From Prosopocoilus inquinatus (taxonomy: Eukaryota; Arthropoda; Insecta; Coleoptera; Lucanidae), in NCBI GenBank assembly GCA_036172665.1, contig CM069873.1, forward strand, positions 40,394,001-40,458,000: a stretch of DNA of 64,000 nucleotides, read 5' to 3'. The translations under genes were made by a program, and so were the position numbers. The number at the start of each line of letters is the position of its first letter. The first letter of the stretch is position 1. Under the pieces are notes generated by a model. The model was not told the DNA's origin, searched no databases, and was given only the letters and a program-made list of their open reading frames with translations. This document shows positions 13,035 to 24,599 of the stretch, piece after piece.

Positions 13035-13114
13035 GCAATCATCTTAAACGAGACTGCGCCCTTATTGCCAGTAAGGGTTACAATCGTGTCAATCGGTCTC
13101 GATTAGCTTGATCG
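13035..13114. mobile_element. Small MITE, TIR GATCATCTTAATCGAGACC type
   Basis: Left arm 13035-13054 and right arm 13096-13114 are imperfect inverses (GCAATCATCTTAAACGAGAC against GTCTCGATTAGCTTGATCGC). The interior shares GCCCTTATTG, CAGTAAGG and CAATCGGTCT with the element at 35213-35309, so the two are copies of one family. Confidence 0.65.
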
Positions 13115-14413
13115 CGAATGGTCATGATATGTTTTAAAAAAATAACGCCATTAAAAGATCGCACAGCTAGTGCAAGCAGTCACCAATATATTGTTGAAAA
13201 TAAATAAATAATTTAATCTATTCAACAATTTGAGTTTAATTAATAGAAAATACTGTTTTCACATTGCCAGTCAAAACATAAATGTTGAATTGAATGCATT
13301 TAAAAATAATTGTTTGATTAAATCACAAAATAATTCGGTTTTTCAATTTTAAATTTTCTTTGTCATTCTTGACTTTTAGATAATAGTCGTTTATGCAGGT
13401 GATTTTATTTAATTTAGAAATAATATATGTATACAACATTCAGTATTTTGTGAGCAACTTTAATTTTTGTTTTTCTTTTCTTAGAATTGCTCTTTCATTA
13501 AAAACTGTCCAGAAAGAATGAAACTCAATTTTTAGATAAACGCTAATTTTAGTTCTTGTATTTTTATTTCATTTAGGGATTGAATTTGTTTTTTACTACT
13601 AACTGAATTATTAAGAAAAAGTTCTTTCTGAGTAGTTTTCATTACATGTGTGCACTTGTGCATTTCCAAGAAAAGCAATTAGAATATTTCAGGAACTATT
13701 AAGTTTTGTGTAATGCAACCTTACCTTTAAATCAATTGAAGGGGTCAGTGCAAGAAGTAGCTAAGTCACACTTTTATGTTTTCGAACTATTGTGACTGAA
13801 TATTTCAATATACTCCCATATTTTTATTTATTGCTCTAGGCATTTGATTTTTTTGCACACAGAGATACATTGGTGTACAATAAAAAGCCAAAGTTCAAAT
13901 TTGCTTAGGTCCTGAAAAATAATACAAAATTGTTTTGGACTTAGTCACTTTTTGCACTGAATTTCTGTGATGTCGATCATTTACAATAGATAGAAACATT
14001 TCAACGAAGAATGTTATTTTTATTTTGTTTACAAAAGTAACGTATGACTCCTTAAATCTCAAATCTCAGTCGCTTGTGCAAAAAAGAACTCACGTTTTAA
14101 CTTAGAACAGGTATACCAGTACGGCCAAATTTCATCCACTTTTTGTGCAATACTAAAGTAATATTCCGTGATGTAAGCTTTGTGTTTGTTTAAAAACCAT
14201 TTTGTAAAAGTATAAAGTAAAAATTAGTTATATTAAACTAGTGGTATAATATTTGTGTTAAGAAATGATATGCGCTATCAAGTTAACAACAATATCTGTA
14301 TTTAGCTAAGACATAAAATTTATTCGTAGCCACCTGAGAACCAGATCTTATATTATAAACAATTAAAAAATAGAGCATACGTTATAACAATTTATATTTT
14401 AACAAATTGAAGG
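13115..14413. other. No recognised feature
   Basis: AT-rich, with no coding region or repeat that I can support. Confidence 0.35.
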
Positions 14414-14415
14414 TA

Positions 14416-15364
14416 CAGGATGACTGCACGAGAATTCCTATTCCCTTTAACTCTTTTATTTTTGATTTCAGGAAATAATGTTTAATACAAAACTTATAGG
14501 GAATAATTCAAAGTTTTTCTGTGTGCTCACAGGAAAACAATCGATGGTCGGATAATCCAGATATAAACTAAACTTAATTTTTTTTTAATGAAACAGCCTG
14601 TATATTATTACGATTTTCGATTCTAAATTAAATTCTAATGAGACCACATGTATAATAAAACTAATAATGCAGAAGGTGTCTATAAAATAATTCCGATTTA
14701 ATTTATTTTATTTTTGAATTTTAGAAATAGAACACTTGAATAATGATCATTTTATACTAAGAGATGTGACTAAAAACATGCTAAAAAGATTTTCACTTTG
14801 GATAAAAAAATTGATTTGCTTTGAATATGTTTTACGTTAAATTTTCAGTTATTTTCTAAAGTTCGATTTTTCCGAAATATTTTTTGTTTCTAGTTTAAAA
14901 ATAAATTTTCAGAAAACATCTAAATCAATTTAATATGTTAATGTAAAATTTTATTTAATGTTATTTTATTGACAACCAAAACTTCGTTTATTTTTTTGGG
15001 TATCCGACTCTCAATTGTTTCTTGTGAATATCTGTAGCAGTACTGAAATAAATTCTACAACTTCTTTTATCCTTTTTCTTTCTAAAATAGATAATTAAAA
15101 AAATTAGCAGGAATTATTTTATAGACACCTTCTGCATTAGTAGTTTTATTATACATGTAGTCCCATTAGAATTTAATTTAGAATCGAAAAACGTAATAAT
15201 ATATAAGTTTAGTTTATATCTCGTTTATCCGACCATCAATTGTTTTTCTGTGAGCACACAGAGAAACTTTGAATTAGTCCTTACAAGTTTTGTATTAAAC
15301 GTTTTTTCCTGAAATAAAAAATAAAAGAGTTAAAGCCGGCAGGAATGCTCGCGTAGTCGCTTTG
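14416..15364. mobile_element. 949-bp long-TIR DNA transposon, TA-flanked
   Basis: Left end CAGGATGACTGCACGAG and right end CTCGCGTAGTCGCTTTG are inverses, each bordered by TA (14414-14415, 15365-15366). TIRs run about 250-280 bp: 14416-14697 against 15108-15364. The pair includes GTTTAATACAAAACTT, GATGGTCGGATAA and AGAAGGTGTCTATAAAATAATTCC on both sides. A single diverged arm of the same family lies at 40940-41185. The centre is AT-rich and non-coding. Confidence 0.85.
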
Positions 15365-15821
15365 TACGGTAGCGGACATTAAATCCGGAAAAGAATTTAA
15401 TATAAATAGCACGCGTATTTTGACAAATTTGATAAATCAGGCTAATAGAATTTGATACTGAAACAATTTGCGACATTCCCGTCAAGAAGCAGTTATTTCC
15501 GGGAATTAGGGGCATTTCTTGCTACTTAGCAACTTCTTGCACTGAATTGGGATTCGACTAAAATTGTTGCTGTTGCTGTTTGGTTAATTTATCGACTTCC
15601 TTCAATTGTAAATAAGCTCACGCTTCCTTAAAATATTGAAACACGCTCTATATGTGTGCGTCCACGAATCGACTTGACAAGAGGAAATATTTTTTTTTAA
15701 TTTTATGCACAAAATATCGTGCTTCTCAAGAAACTTCAGAAACAATGTTTAAATTTAAATTATGAACTACAGTCTGACTAAGAAAACAAAATTTCTTAAT
15801 CCTATGTTGCAGAAAGAAATT

Positions 15822-16277
15822 AGATTTAACCTCCTGACCACAAAAATTTATTTAAAAACTAGATGCGTATTTCGGTAGCTATGCTGCATCATCTGTAGAT
15901 GCCTTCTTCTTGATCACAAGAGAAGTGAGTTTGTCTTGCCTATCGCTACCGTATATACTAATTCGTTCCACTCCAATGAAGCGTGCTTTCTGAAGCGAGC
16001 GTCTCACTGGATTGCGTTCACCAAGTCAAACAACACGGAACCTGCCAAAGGCCCATGATCGGTGTTCATTAAATCTCTCTTATTTTTGTATATAAGAATG
16101 GTTTCAAACCCGTCTAATTTCCTGTTGCTTGACGTTTCTTTCACTAACTTAAGATTGTTTAAATCTATTTTATGACTGCTGTCAAGAATATGTTGGGCAA
16201 CACTGGATTTTTCAATTCTATTGTACTTTAAATGAGCTAAGTGTTCTTTAAAACGTATTAGTAAATTCCGTTTGATA
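15822..16277 (-). mobile_element. Penelope-like element 3' end, minus-strand copy
   Basis: The inverse of the plus-strand Penelope fragment at 16507-16962, aligning over about 455 bp. Read on the minus strand it holds the C-terminal half of the endonuclease (RFKEHLAHLKY, HILDSSHKIDLNNLK, KLDGFETILIYKNKRDLMN). The frame stays open to a stop at 16004-16006. It extends past the point where the other copy stops, with a tail reading FDLVNAIQ. The 3' untranslated region continues to the GTTAAATC block near 15830 and includes a hammerhead-like motif around 15862-15895. The 5' side is truncated next to AT-rich microsatellite. Confidence 0.85.
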
Positions 16278-16337
16278 TATTATTATTATTATATATAATA
16301 ATATATATATTATATTATTATATTATTATATTATTAT
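16274..16337. repeat. ATT/AT-rich microsatellite between two Penelope fragments
   Basis: Mixed TATTATT and ATATAT units fill the junction between the two 5'-truncated ends of the head-to-head Penelope fragments. Confidence 0.85.
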
Positions 16338-16962
16338 TTGATATATTGTTCCAAAGGTTTAAATAGCATTTTTAAAACGCAGGGGTACACAATCGCACAT
16401 ACTTTAAAACGTTTGCTGGCAAACTCTAACGACAAAACTGAACCAAATCAGAAATCAGGAATCTACGAAATATCTTGTCAAGGGTGGACTAAAAAATATA
16501 TTGCGCAAACAAAAAGAAATATACTGACACGTTTTAAAGAACACTTAGATCATTTAAAGTACAATGGAATTGAAAAATCCAGTGTTGTCCACCATATTTT
16601 TGACAGCAGTCATAAAATAGATTTAAACAATCTTAGGTTAGTAAAAGCAATGTCAAGCAACAGGGAATTAGACGGGTTTGAATCCATTTGCATATACAAA
16701 AATAAGAGAGATTTAATGAACACCGAACCTTGGTAGGTTCCCTGTTGCTTGACTTGGTGGACGCAATCCAGTGAGACGCTTGCTTTAGACAGCATGCTTC
16801 ATTGGAGTGGAACGAATTAGTATATAAGGTAGCGATAGGCATGACAAACTCACTTCTCTTGTGATCAAGAAGAAGGCATCTACCGATGATGCAGCATAGC
16901 TGCCGAAATTCGTATCTAGTTTTTAAACAAACTTTTTGTGGTTAGTAGGTTAAATCCAATTT
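16338..16962 (+). mobile_element. Penelope-like element 3' end with GIY-YIG endonuclease
   Basis: A 132-codon frame (16338-16736) covers the end of the element's protein. GIY lies at residues 41-43 and the partner motif YIA (canonical YIG) at 54-56. A conserved arginine is at 65 and FKEH at 66-69. HHIFDSSH is at 85-92, a candidate catalytic glutamate is in LDGFES (111-116), and IYKNKRDLMN is at 119-128. Penelope-like elements carry this endonuclease C-terminal to their reverse transcriptase; the reverse transcriptase is missing here, so the copy is 5'-truncated. The frame stops (NTEPW) earlier than the minus-strand copy, apparently through a frame change. The 3' untranslated region follows to about 16962 with a decayed hammerhead-like motif at 16876-16919. 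Confidence 0.85.
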
Positions 16963-19860
16963 CTTTGTACTATAAACCACGGTCTCCAATACATTTTTAT
17001 ATGTTGCAGAAATAATGATAATAATAATAAGTGGTTTTATTGCTGTATCTCTACAATAATAATCTAATTAAATATAATAACAGGAAATTTTTCAGCGGAG
17101 TTCAGAATATGCGCCAGGGCACAAATCTGCTCTTACATCCAGCTCAACTGCAAAATAACGCATTAATGGTTTTAGACGACAAATTCATTCTTCAAAAAAA
17201 TTTTACTCTCCAAGCAACTTCAAAAATGACACATGCATTTAAGTTTTTTGATTAAAGGGTGTCTGAATTATTCAAATATCTGAATTTATAGAAATAACGC
17301 ATTTGCATTCTACTCATCTTCTCTTAGAACTTTAGAAACAATATTCAAGTTTGAGCTTTGAAATACAGTGTTTCAAAATTATATATTTTTGGAGGGTTTC
17401 TTAGAATTCACTGCGCTAATAGTGTAGCCGCATCGTCGTCTTTATATTTTTTTCTCGATCTCTTCACATCTAATACTGACCCGGGTTCAACATTTTTTTT
17501 TTTTGAAAATATATAATCAGAAGGCTTCACATGACTTAATATTTTCTTTGAAAATCATTTGAAACGAAGGGAATGTAAAATATCAATAAGACGTTCTCTA
17601 TTTTAAATTATTTTCAAAGAAAATAAGACGTATTTGGTATCAGTGTACTCAGAAAAAAATGTTCTGTTGAACTAAGCTAAGAAATATATGAGGTTCTATG
17701 GAAAAAAATGAGTTAAGACCTAATGAAAATTTGAAATACTGTAAAAATGTTAAAAATCAAACTACCATCAGAAGAGTGATTTTCTCGAAACGCTTGATCA
17801 CATTAGATCGAAGAAATGCGATTCATAGCTTTCTAGATTGAAAAATAAAAAAAGTTCTTTTTCGTTGTCATGGAAACCAAAATTATTATTATGATACGTT
17901 TTCGAACTCATAATGATCCGTAAATTTCAAATATGTGAAAATATATAGGGTGTTCTATTTAAAATAAGAAAGTTGATATCACTTCCGGCGAAACCGGAAG
18001 TCCTATGACGACTAGAAGTATGTTGAAAAATTCCATTTTTTGTTTAATTTATTGTCTCCAAAATTCAGGTTAATCGATTAATAAATAAAGATTCTAGAAG
18101 GGTGAGCACATGGCGCGGGGCACCCGGTATAGCAGGAAATGTTTTTCCGAAAGTTGAGTTGAATGAATTGAAGACGAGCAAAAATTTCATCAATTCAAAT
18201 AAGTTCAAACCTGTCGTAGTAAAAACAACTTTATTTTTGGAGATAATTTGGAAATTTATGAGGATAGTTAATAAGTTGCATCTCTTTATACACATTTTAA
18301 AATAGTCGGATTTTTTGCCTCATAGAAGATTGTGTCTGAAATATTACTTCAAAATATTCTTTTGTTTTGAAGTATGTATGTACTTTTTTAACTTTAAAAG
18401 AATAAGTAAAGCTAGTGCAACTTCCAGTAAGTAAATGTAAACTTTCTTATGGTGCAATTTATAGGATTTTAAGTGTGTCAGGTTTATTCTAACTAAGTAT
18501 ACGACATTGCATTGGCCAAAAGCCAAAGTAGAAAGAAAAGCGAATTTTATGGCGTTACAAGTCGTCCATTAATTTTTTCGAGCCCTGAGCCTGTTATTTG
18601 TACTCATCGGGGCATTAACATTCGAAACCGTTCGGAAAACTTTAACGAAAAATGAAAAATCGAACGCGCTTCGACTTTTGCCCGTCTATTCTATAAGAAA
18701 CTTATTTGTATTCCTTCAGAAAATCTAGATATAACAATAAATACTTCGCGGTTGAATGCGCTAGTCTCATAACTCAGTCCATCGGCTTTCACAGTTTCCT
18801 CCGAGCTGGCTTCTTTTTTCATTATTGCATAAAGTAAAAGAGATTAATCTTGTTTAGAAAATTACAGTGATTTTTTATTTAGGTACGGTGGAGAAATATT
18901 GTTCTCTTTAGAAAGGGACGTAAAAGATGACACCGAATGGCTCCCTTGAAAATACCAACAAGTGGATCGGTGCTAACTTAGTCGTAAAGTGCATCCCTTT
19001 ATACTCCGAATAACTCTACGAATCGATACGTATCAATTATTTACTGGGCAGATTGTTATAGAATTATTCAAGAACAGTTGACACTTTGGAAGGTTGTTTC
19101 GTGATGCACTTTATATGGACATGGTTTCTTTTAGAATAACAATAGCAAAATTCAACAAAAAACACAAGTTGCAAATCATTTTTGCATTATTCTACTAACG
19201 CTTATAATTAAAATTTGAATAATAGAAAAGTAGTTGAAAAGTAGCAGGTCCATCAATTAACACAAATTTTCCATTAAAACATAGATGGCAGGTATCCGTA
19301 GACTAAAAGAATCGATTTATATTTACAAAAAAAAAGACCAAAATGTATTTCCGGCAACCTACTTTTCAAACAAGAGGGCTTTTAAAATAATGCAGAAAAA
19401 AAAGGTGTTCCTGTTAGTTTGAACAAATAAACGAAGCACAATAATTAAACCTGACACAAAGTATATTAATTGTGTCTCTCACCCTAAAAGCTATTCGACT
19501 TCCCTGATAAAGACTTAGAGCCCTTTTATCCGTTGGCAATCTAATTATGATATTGTGGTTATGTTGGCAAATATAATTGGATTCCAAGAACTTGGGACGG
19601 AGTTTAGAATATGCCGGCAATCCCATACATGCTTTATAACTTAATATTAGGAGATGGATTTCCTGCAAAGTGACTAACAAACTAGCAACAGCTAATAATC
19701 CTTAATTATGTCTTTCACGGCGCTTTAAAACAGAATCTCGCATGAATTTTTAAAGGAGCTATTAAAACATAATTGCCGGCTTCATTACTTCCTGCAGTGA
19801 AACACTTTTGCGAAAGTACAAATGGCTAATTTTGATTTATATTTTATTAGGTTCGAGTCA
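16963..19860. other. No supported gene; minor repeats only
   Basis: Contains an AATAAT run near 17020, an inverted pair at 17535-17555 and 17610-17627, and a perfect small hairpin ACTTCCGG/CCGGAAGT at about 17980-18001 downstream of a TATAGGGTGTTCTATTT motif. That motif resembles the end of a mariner-type MITE whose other end I could not locate. Confidence 0.35.
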
Positions 19861-20067
19861 TTTACATAGTACAGGGTCTTCATTAATTAAATGTACCACA
19901 CGTGACTAAGTTTTATACGATATACAAGTAACAATACATATTGCTGTTTTCTGATTATTGTAAGAATACGTACGGTTTTATTTAATCATTTAGAAGTTAC
20001 GTATTTAGGATATGGTTGTAGTAAAAAATTTCTTTTTTCCAAAATTTTAATTTTAAAATTACTTAAA

Positions 20068-20262
20068 TTAACGACATCCCACAATTGCTTTTTCACCTGA
20101 CATCCTAATGCAATATCAGGTCAAAAAATCGCAGGATGTCGCTATTTAAGTTTTTCATTACTTTTACATCACAATCTTCGGATAAATCGTTTTGGTTTGC
20201 AGTGGAACTCTCGAGCTACAGCTTCTGCTGACGAAGCCCCAAATAAGGTTGAAACAACTGTA
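20068..20262 (+). mobile_element. Hammerhead-ribozyme element, copy 1, decayed
   Basis: A 5' hairpin (GACATCC... paired with ...GGATGTCGCT, about 20070-20145) is followed by the TTACATC...AATCGTTTTGGTTTGCAGTGG linker and then the ribozyme core CTGACGA at 20228-20234. GAA is at 20251-20253. Stem III (ACAACTGT) has lost its palindrome and stem II is weakened. The 3' half of stem I is missing: a TA at 20261-20262 leads straight into CAGGGTGACC, apparently the end of a mariner-type MITE. Confidence 0.65.
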
Positions 20263-20547
20263 CAGGGTGACCCAACGATAAAGTATTTTATACTAGATGA
20301 CACGCGGGATAAAATTATTTTGAACTATTGTGCAGAGTAATTGGAATGCAACTGAGAGCCATATGTTTTTGTCGGCTGATGCATATTGGAAAAGCTTGCA
20401 ATCCCGAAGCAACGCCACTCATGTCCAAATTGAATTGTGTTACCAGAGACAGTAAAGTAGAATTTAGAAAGCAAAAAATAAAAAATTATTTTGAACTATT
20501 CAGAGCGATCAGAAAAATGGCGTTTTTTTTTTTAATGGAATACCCTG
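20263..20547. mobile_element. Candidate mariner-type MITE interrupting a hammerhead element
   Basis: It begins CAGGGTGACCC after TA and ends ATACCCTG before TA. The internal arms hardly match beyond these termini, so the pairing of the two ends is uncertain. It encloses the retro-insert at 20330-20481. Confidence 0.4.
20330..20481 (+). mobile_element. 152-bp retro-insert with 19-bp target-site duplication
   Basis: The segment lies between two perfect copies of AAAATTATTTTGAACTATT (20311-20329 and 20482-20500). It ends in an A-rich stretch (GCAAAAAATAA), and it is identical by eye to 24799-24950. A long duplication and A-rich 3' end indicate LINE-type target-primed insertion of an RNA copy. 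The 5' end is truncated relative to the longer unit near 24.7 kb. Confidence 0.85.
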
Positions 20548-20879
20548 TATATTTTTAGATATTTGGATGCACCGCAGTGAGCTGATTACCACGGCATAAA
20601 GATATATTGATTTTATAGAACTACTTTCGTAAAATAATTTTTATTTTGAAAAATTCTTCAAAAATTCAGGTAGTTTGAATATGAATTTCTGATTACTGAG
20701 TTAACACAGAGAAACGAAAATCTAACACGATATTTTTAGGACTTTGGCCTTTATAAAAATGTGAACAAAATTAAGATATCTTTTTGCATTATACCGAGCG
20801 ATCGATACTTACGTCACATTGGGTATCTCAACTATCTTAACTTCTTCTTTAATTAATACCTATAGCTTCTTAAAAAAAT

Positions 20880-21178
20880 TTCTTGCAAATCGTTTTTGAT
20901 TGCAGTGAAAACCTCGAGCAGTCTCTGTACAGCTGTTTCAGCCCTGCTTGGGGCTTCGTCAGCAGAGACAAATTGAAGCGGATTTGCTCCTAATAAGTCC
21001 CCCATGCAAGGCGGCCATGCTTGCTGTCAAAGCATAATGAAAGTTTTAAAAAATTTTCTTGCAAATCGTTTTATTATTATTATGTTATTAGGAGCAAATC
21101 CGCTTCAATTTGTCTATCCTACTGCAATGTCAGGTCAAAAAGCGATCGTAAGATGTCGCTTTTTTATCTGTTTATAGC
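20880..21178 (-). mobile_element. Hammerhead-ribozyme element, copy 2, rearranged
   Basis: On the minus strand this holds an intact hammerhead (20921-20969) with the element's 3' tail (20880-20920). It is fused to a second module bearing a 30-bp perfect inverted repeat at 20966-20996 and 21084-21115 (ACAAATTGAAGCGGATTTGC and onward). The module also carries the 5' block GACCTGACATTGCAGTAGG and GCGACATCTTACGATCGC in inverse form near 21116-21160. A partial duplicate of the 3' tail (TTGCAAATCGTTTT) occurs at about 21060-21073. The arrangement suggests template switching or nested insertion. Confidence 0.75.
20921..20969 (-). ncRNA. Type I hammerhead ribozyme, all core residues present
   Basis: Minus-strand reading, in order. 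Stem I strand GTCTCTG is at 20969-20963. The core CTGACGA is at 20962-20956. Stem II AGCCC/GGGCT with a six-base loop is at 20955-20940. GAA is at 20939-20937. Stem III is the palindrome ACAGCTGT at 20936-20929. The cleavage nucleotide A is at 20928, and the second stem I strand CAGAGAC is at 20927-20921. Stem I pairs over all seven positions. The first stem II pair is A-U rather than the usual G-C. A loopless stem III cannot fold well in a monomer but pairs between two RNAs, as reported for Penelope-type hammerheads. Predicted cleavage is 3' of 20928. Confidence 0.8.
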
Positions 21179-21179
21179 T

Positions 21180-22647
21180 TCTTAATTAATAAAAATTATA
21201 AAAATGTAACTTTATTATTAAATAAACTCTAAGTTTATCAAAACCACCATTCATAAAATGAATATGTTAATCTGTTTCCTAGTTTTATTTTTATTAGTAG
21301 GCGGTGCACAACGTCATGAAAACCTATTTTTGGGCATTTAAAAGAAAAAATGAAAAACTTTAACGTTACTACATTTTTTAAAATAGTTGTTTATTATACA
21401 GCAGTGTTCAATTAACTCATAAATGCCTCAAATTTGAATTTGAATCGTAAAATATTACTGCAGGGAGTTAGTTTTGCTTGTTAATTAATTTCGCTTTAAA
21501 CTCTTGTAACTTTTTAGTTATTGTTTTTTTACCAAAATTAGCTATCCTTTTAATCTCCTCCGTACGTTATGAGACACCCAGTGTAATAATATGATTAGCA
21601 GAACTGCAGCAGCATTAAACCTAGTTACTAATTTTTCACAACTCCGATCAAAGGCTTGACCAAGGTTTGGTAATTTTTTAATTCATCGTAGACCATCTAA
21701 AATACAGAATTAAATGAAGATACGATACAAAGTACGTAGTATCGTTATGAAAAAAATGTATTCAATACTTTTTAAAGATGTTATATAAATTCAGCATTAC
21801 TATTGTGAGTGTTTTGTCTTCTTGACTTTTGACTTCTCATTTTTATTATTTTTCGTGCTTTTTATCTTATACTGGGAGTGTCAGAAATAGTATCTATTCG
21901 TTATACGTCATATATACTAACCAATCCGACTCTAAAATCACAAATAAAATTATTTTTAAGATGGTTATTTTTCAAATTACAAATGAGTATAAATCTAGAG
22001 AACACTTCATTTACTGCAAAAATATTTATATGAACAAACAGTTATTTAATCAAATTTCAAGAGTGAAGTATAAACTATGAAACCGCCGTTTTATAATAAT
22101 TTCATTTATAAAACATGCATTAACGATAAAAAAAGGCAAGCAATTTATATAAGGTCGAAGTGTTAGATAACGTTATAAAAATGTTAAGTAACACTAAGCG
22201 TTAATAACGAAATTAATTAATTCGGAACAAAAAGCGCTGTCTGGCGGACTTAGCGTTCGAATACCATCAAACGAAATTGAATTAACTGATTTTTTCCTCC
22301 TTTTTTTGGAAGCGAGCTTCAACCCCGTTCCGGGGAGTGAAAGGCCGGAGCTGAAAACCGGGTGTACCTCAACTGTTTGGTTGTAAATATTAATTAGATG
22401 CCGAAACCACGTGAAGTTTACGCTTTGTAAATACGAAAGCAGTAGAAACTCTATGGTAACCGCGAATTATACATAAATGTCATTTAGTTCATAGAACATG
22501 TAATATGCTCCGGGAGTGCCTCTTTCTTGCTTTGAATTTCTTTTGCCAATTCCAATTATTTTGGTCTTAAACACGAAAAACAAAACAATGCAAAACACCG
22601 TCTTAGATAGTACGTTTCATTAAAAACTAAAATAAAATAAATAAATA
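21180..22647. other. Unassigned, with one dispersed repeat
   Basis: 21878-21990 (TATCTATTCGTTATACGTCA onward) matches 58775-58890 inside the hAT-type element near 58 kb, so it is a diverged transposon piece. A slightly GC-richer patch lies at 22305-22375. No gene is supported. Confidence 0.45.
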
Positions 22648-22649
22648 TA

Positions 22650-24582
22650 CAGCGTGGAAACTAAGTAGCGGATAAAATCCATAACTCCGCTAATATTTGT
22701 AATAAAGCAAAAATCTAAAAGGGGTATAGCGATTCAAATTACAGCGCATAAGAAGAAGTATATTTTGAGATATTTTCATGAATTTTTTTAAGTTATGACG
22801 TCACCAAGATTTTTTTTTAATGACAACCTATATTTTTTATTTTTTATTTCGGTGGGATTCTTTAACCTGCTTTCACCAGTATAAAATTTTGGATCGATTA
22901 CATAACAAAAAATTCAAGAAAAACGGCCATAAAAATTTATTTGTAAAGTTGAAGAAATAAACAGAACATCTAGTTAGCTAGGTTTAAAACGAAACAAAAT
23001 TAAGGTGAAAATAAACAAAATTTGATTTTAACAGTCATTGAAATCACAATAAATGTTCAAACTGACGACCATGCACCAACTGACAATACCCAAGACGCTC
23101 ATAAAATTCATTTATTACATTTTGAATAGTTTGAGGTGTTATTAACCTACACTCCTGTATTCTTTCTTTAAGATCGTCTAAGTTGTTAGGTCTATTTTTA
23201 TACACCTTGCTTTTTAAGTACCCCCATAGAAAAAAGTCTAATGGCGTTAGATCAGGGGATCTAGCTGGCCATTCCATTGGACCTCTTCTTCCTATCCATC
23301 TACCTGGGAACATCTCGTCCAAATAACGTCGCACATCCACTGCGTAGTGTGGCGGAGCACCGTCGTGTTGCATCCAAATGTTATTGTTTGGTACGTCACA
23401 GTCATTTTCATTAGGAAATAATATCGCCAATGCAGGTACTAATTCGAATTGTAAGAAGTGTAGATATTTCTCACCAGTTAAATTACCTTCGATAAAGAAT
23501 GGACTTAAATTCTGTCACCGACAATTCCTGTCCATACGTTGAGCTTCTGGGGATGTTGAGTATGAGCTTCTTGCATCCAGTGGGGATTTTCCCTAGACCA
23601 ATATCGACAATTATGTCTGTTAACAGTTCCATGTAAAGTAAAACTTGCCTCATCAGAAAAAATTATACCCTGCGAGAACATTGGATCACGATTGCAAATT
23701 TCCAACATTTCTTCACAAAATTCTTGTCTATGATCATAGTCAGTTTCTGCTAACTCATGGACTAATTTTACTTTATACGGATGAAACTTGCATTTTTAAA
23801 AGTTTCAGTACCGAGTTATGGCTCAGGTTGTGCTCTGAAGCAATGTCTCGACTAGTCGAATACGGATTATTTTCTATTTCTAGTAAAATATCAAGCTCCA
23901 CATCGTCAATTAATTTTGTCTTAGGGTGGCCAGTTTTTGGAAGGTCTTTCACAATACCGTAATTTCGAAATTTATTTTCTATTCTGCTGACTGTGGATTG
24001 ACTTATTTGCTGATCAGGATATTTGTCTATAAAAAGTCGACAACCTCTTGATGAGTTCTAATTCGATCGCCATACCCAATCATCATTAGAACTTCAATTC
24101 TTTGTTTTTCAGTCAGCAACACCATTTGGGTAAAAGGTTTTTAATAATTAGTGTAACTCCTACTATCCACAGGGAATAAAAATACTCACTTTATTGTGAT
24201 AGGTATTTACAAGTTCTTGTCAATCAAACAAATTTTATTTGTTTTACACCTAGCTAACTAGATATTCTGTTAATTTCTTCAACTTTACAATTAAACTTTT
24301 ATGGCCGTTTTTCTTGAATTTTTTGTTATATAATCGATTCAAAATTTTATACTGTTGAAAGTAGGTTAAAAAAACCCACCGAAATCAAAAATAAAAAATA
24401 TAGGTTGTCATTTAAAAAAAATCTCGATGACGTCATAACTTAAAAAAAATTCATGAAAATATCTCAAAATATACTTCTTCTTATGCGCTGTAATTTGAAT
24501 CGCTATACCCCTTTTAGATTTTTGCTTTATTACAAATATTAACGGAGTTATGGATTTTATCCGCTACTTAGTTTCCACGCTG
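22650..24582. mobile_element. Mariner-like transposon, DD41D type, ~341-bp TIRs
   Basis: Termini are CAGCGTGGAAAC and its inverse, bordered by TA (22648-22649, 24583-24584). TIRs are 22650-22990 and 24241-24582 and differ at only a handful of positions plus short homopolymer indels. That points to fairly recent insertion. The interior encodes one transposase on the minus strand (23044-24125). Total length is 1,933 bp. TIRs of this size are unusual for the superfamily, where 20-30 bp is common. Confidence 0.92.
23044..24125 (-). pseudogene. Transposase of the DD41D mariner-like element, three frameshifts
   Basis: Starts at ATG 24125 and ends at TGA 23044-23046, about 360 codons if the frame were continuous. 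N-terminal part: a helix-turn-helix region (QRIEVLMMIGYGDRI, then QQISQSTVSRIENKF) followed by a GHPK linker. Catalytic core: first aspartate in IIFSDEASFTLHG (about 23650-23620), second in WMQHDGAPPH, third in LTPLDFFLWGY. I count 41 residues between the second and third, so it is a DD41D type rather than the DD34D of classical mariner. Single-base frameshifts lie near 24040, near 23795 (in an A run) and near 23508, so this copy makes no full protein. All three catalytic aspartates remain. The enzyme family cuts and pastes DNA into TA sites. Confidence 0.9.
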
Positions 24583-24599
24583 TATATAAGTAAAAGGGT

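Noticed and set aside
19414..19680. 88-codon minus-strand frame as a LINE fragment
   Set aside because: Vague similarity to LINE C-termini only; no block could be matched to the LINEs in this window.
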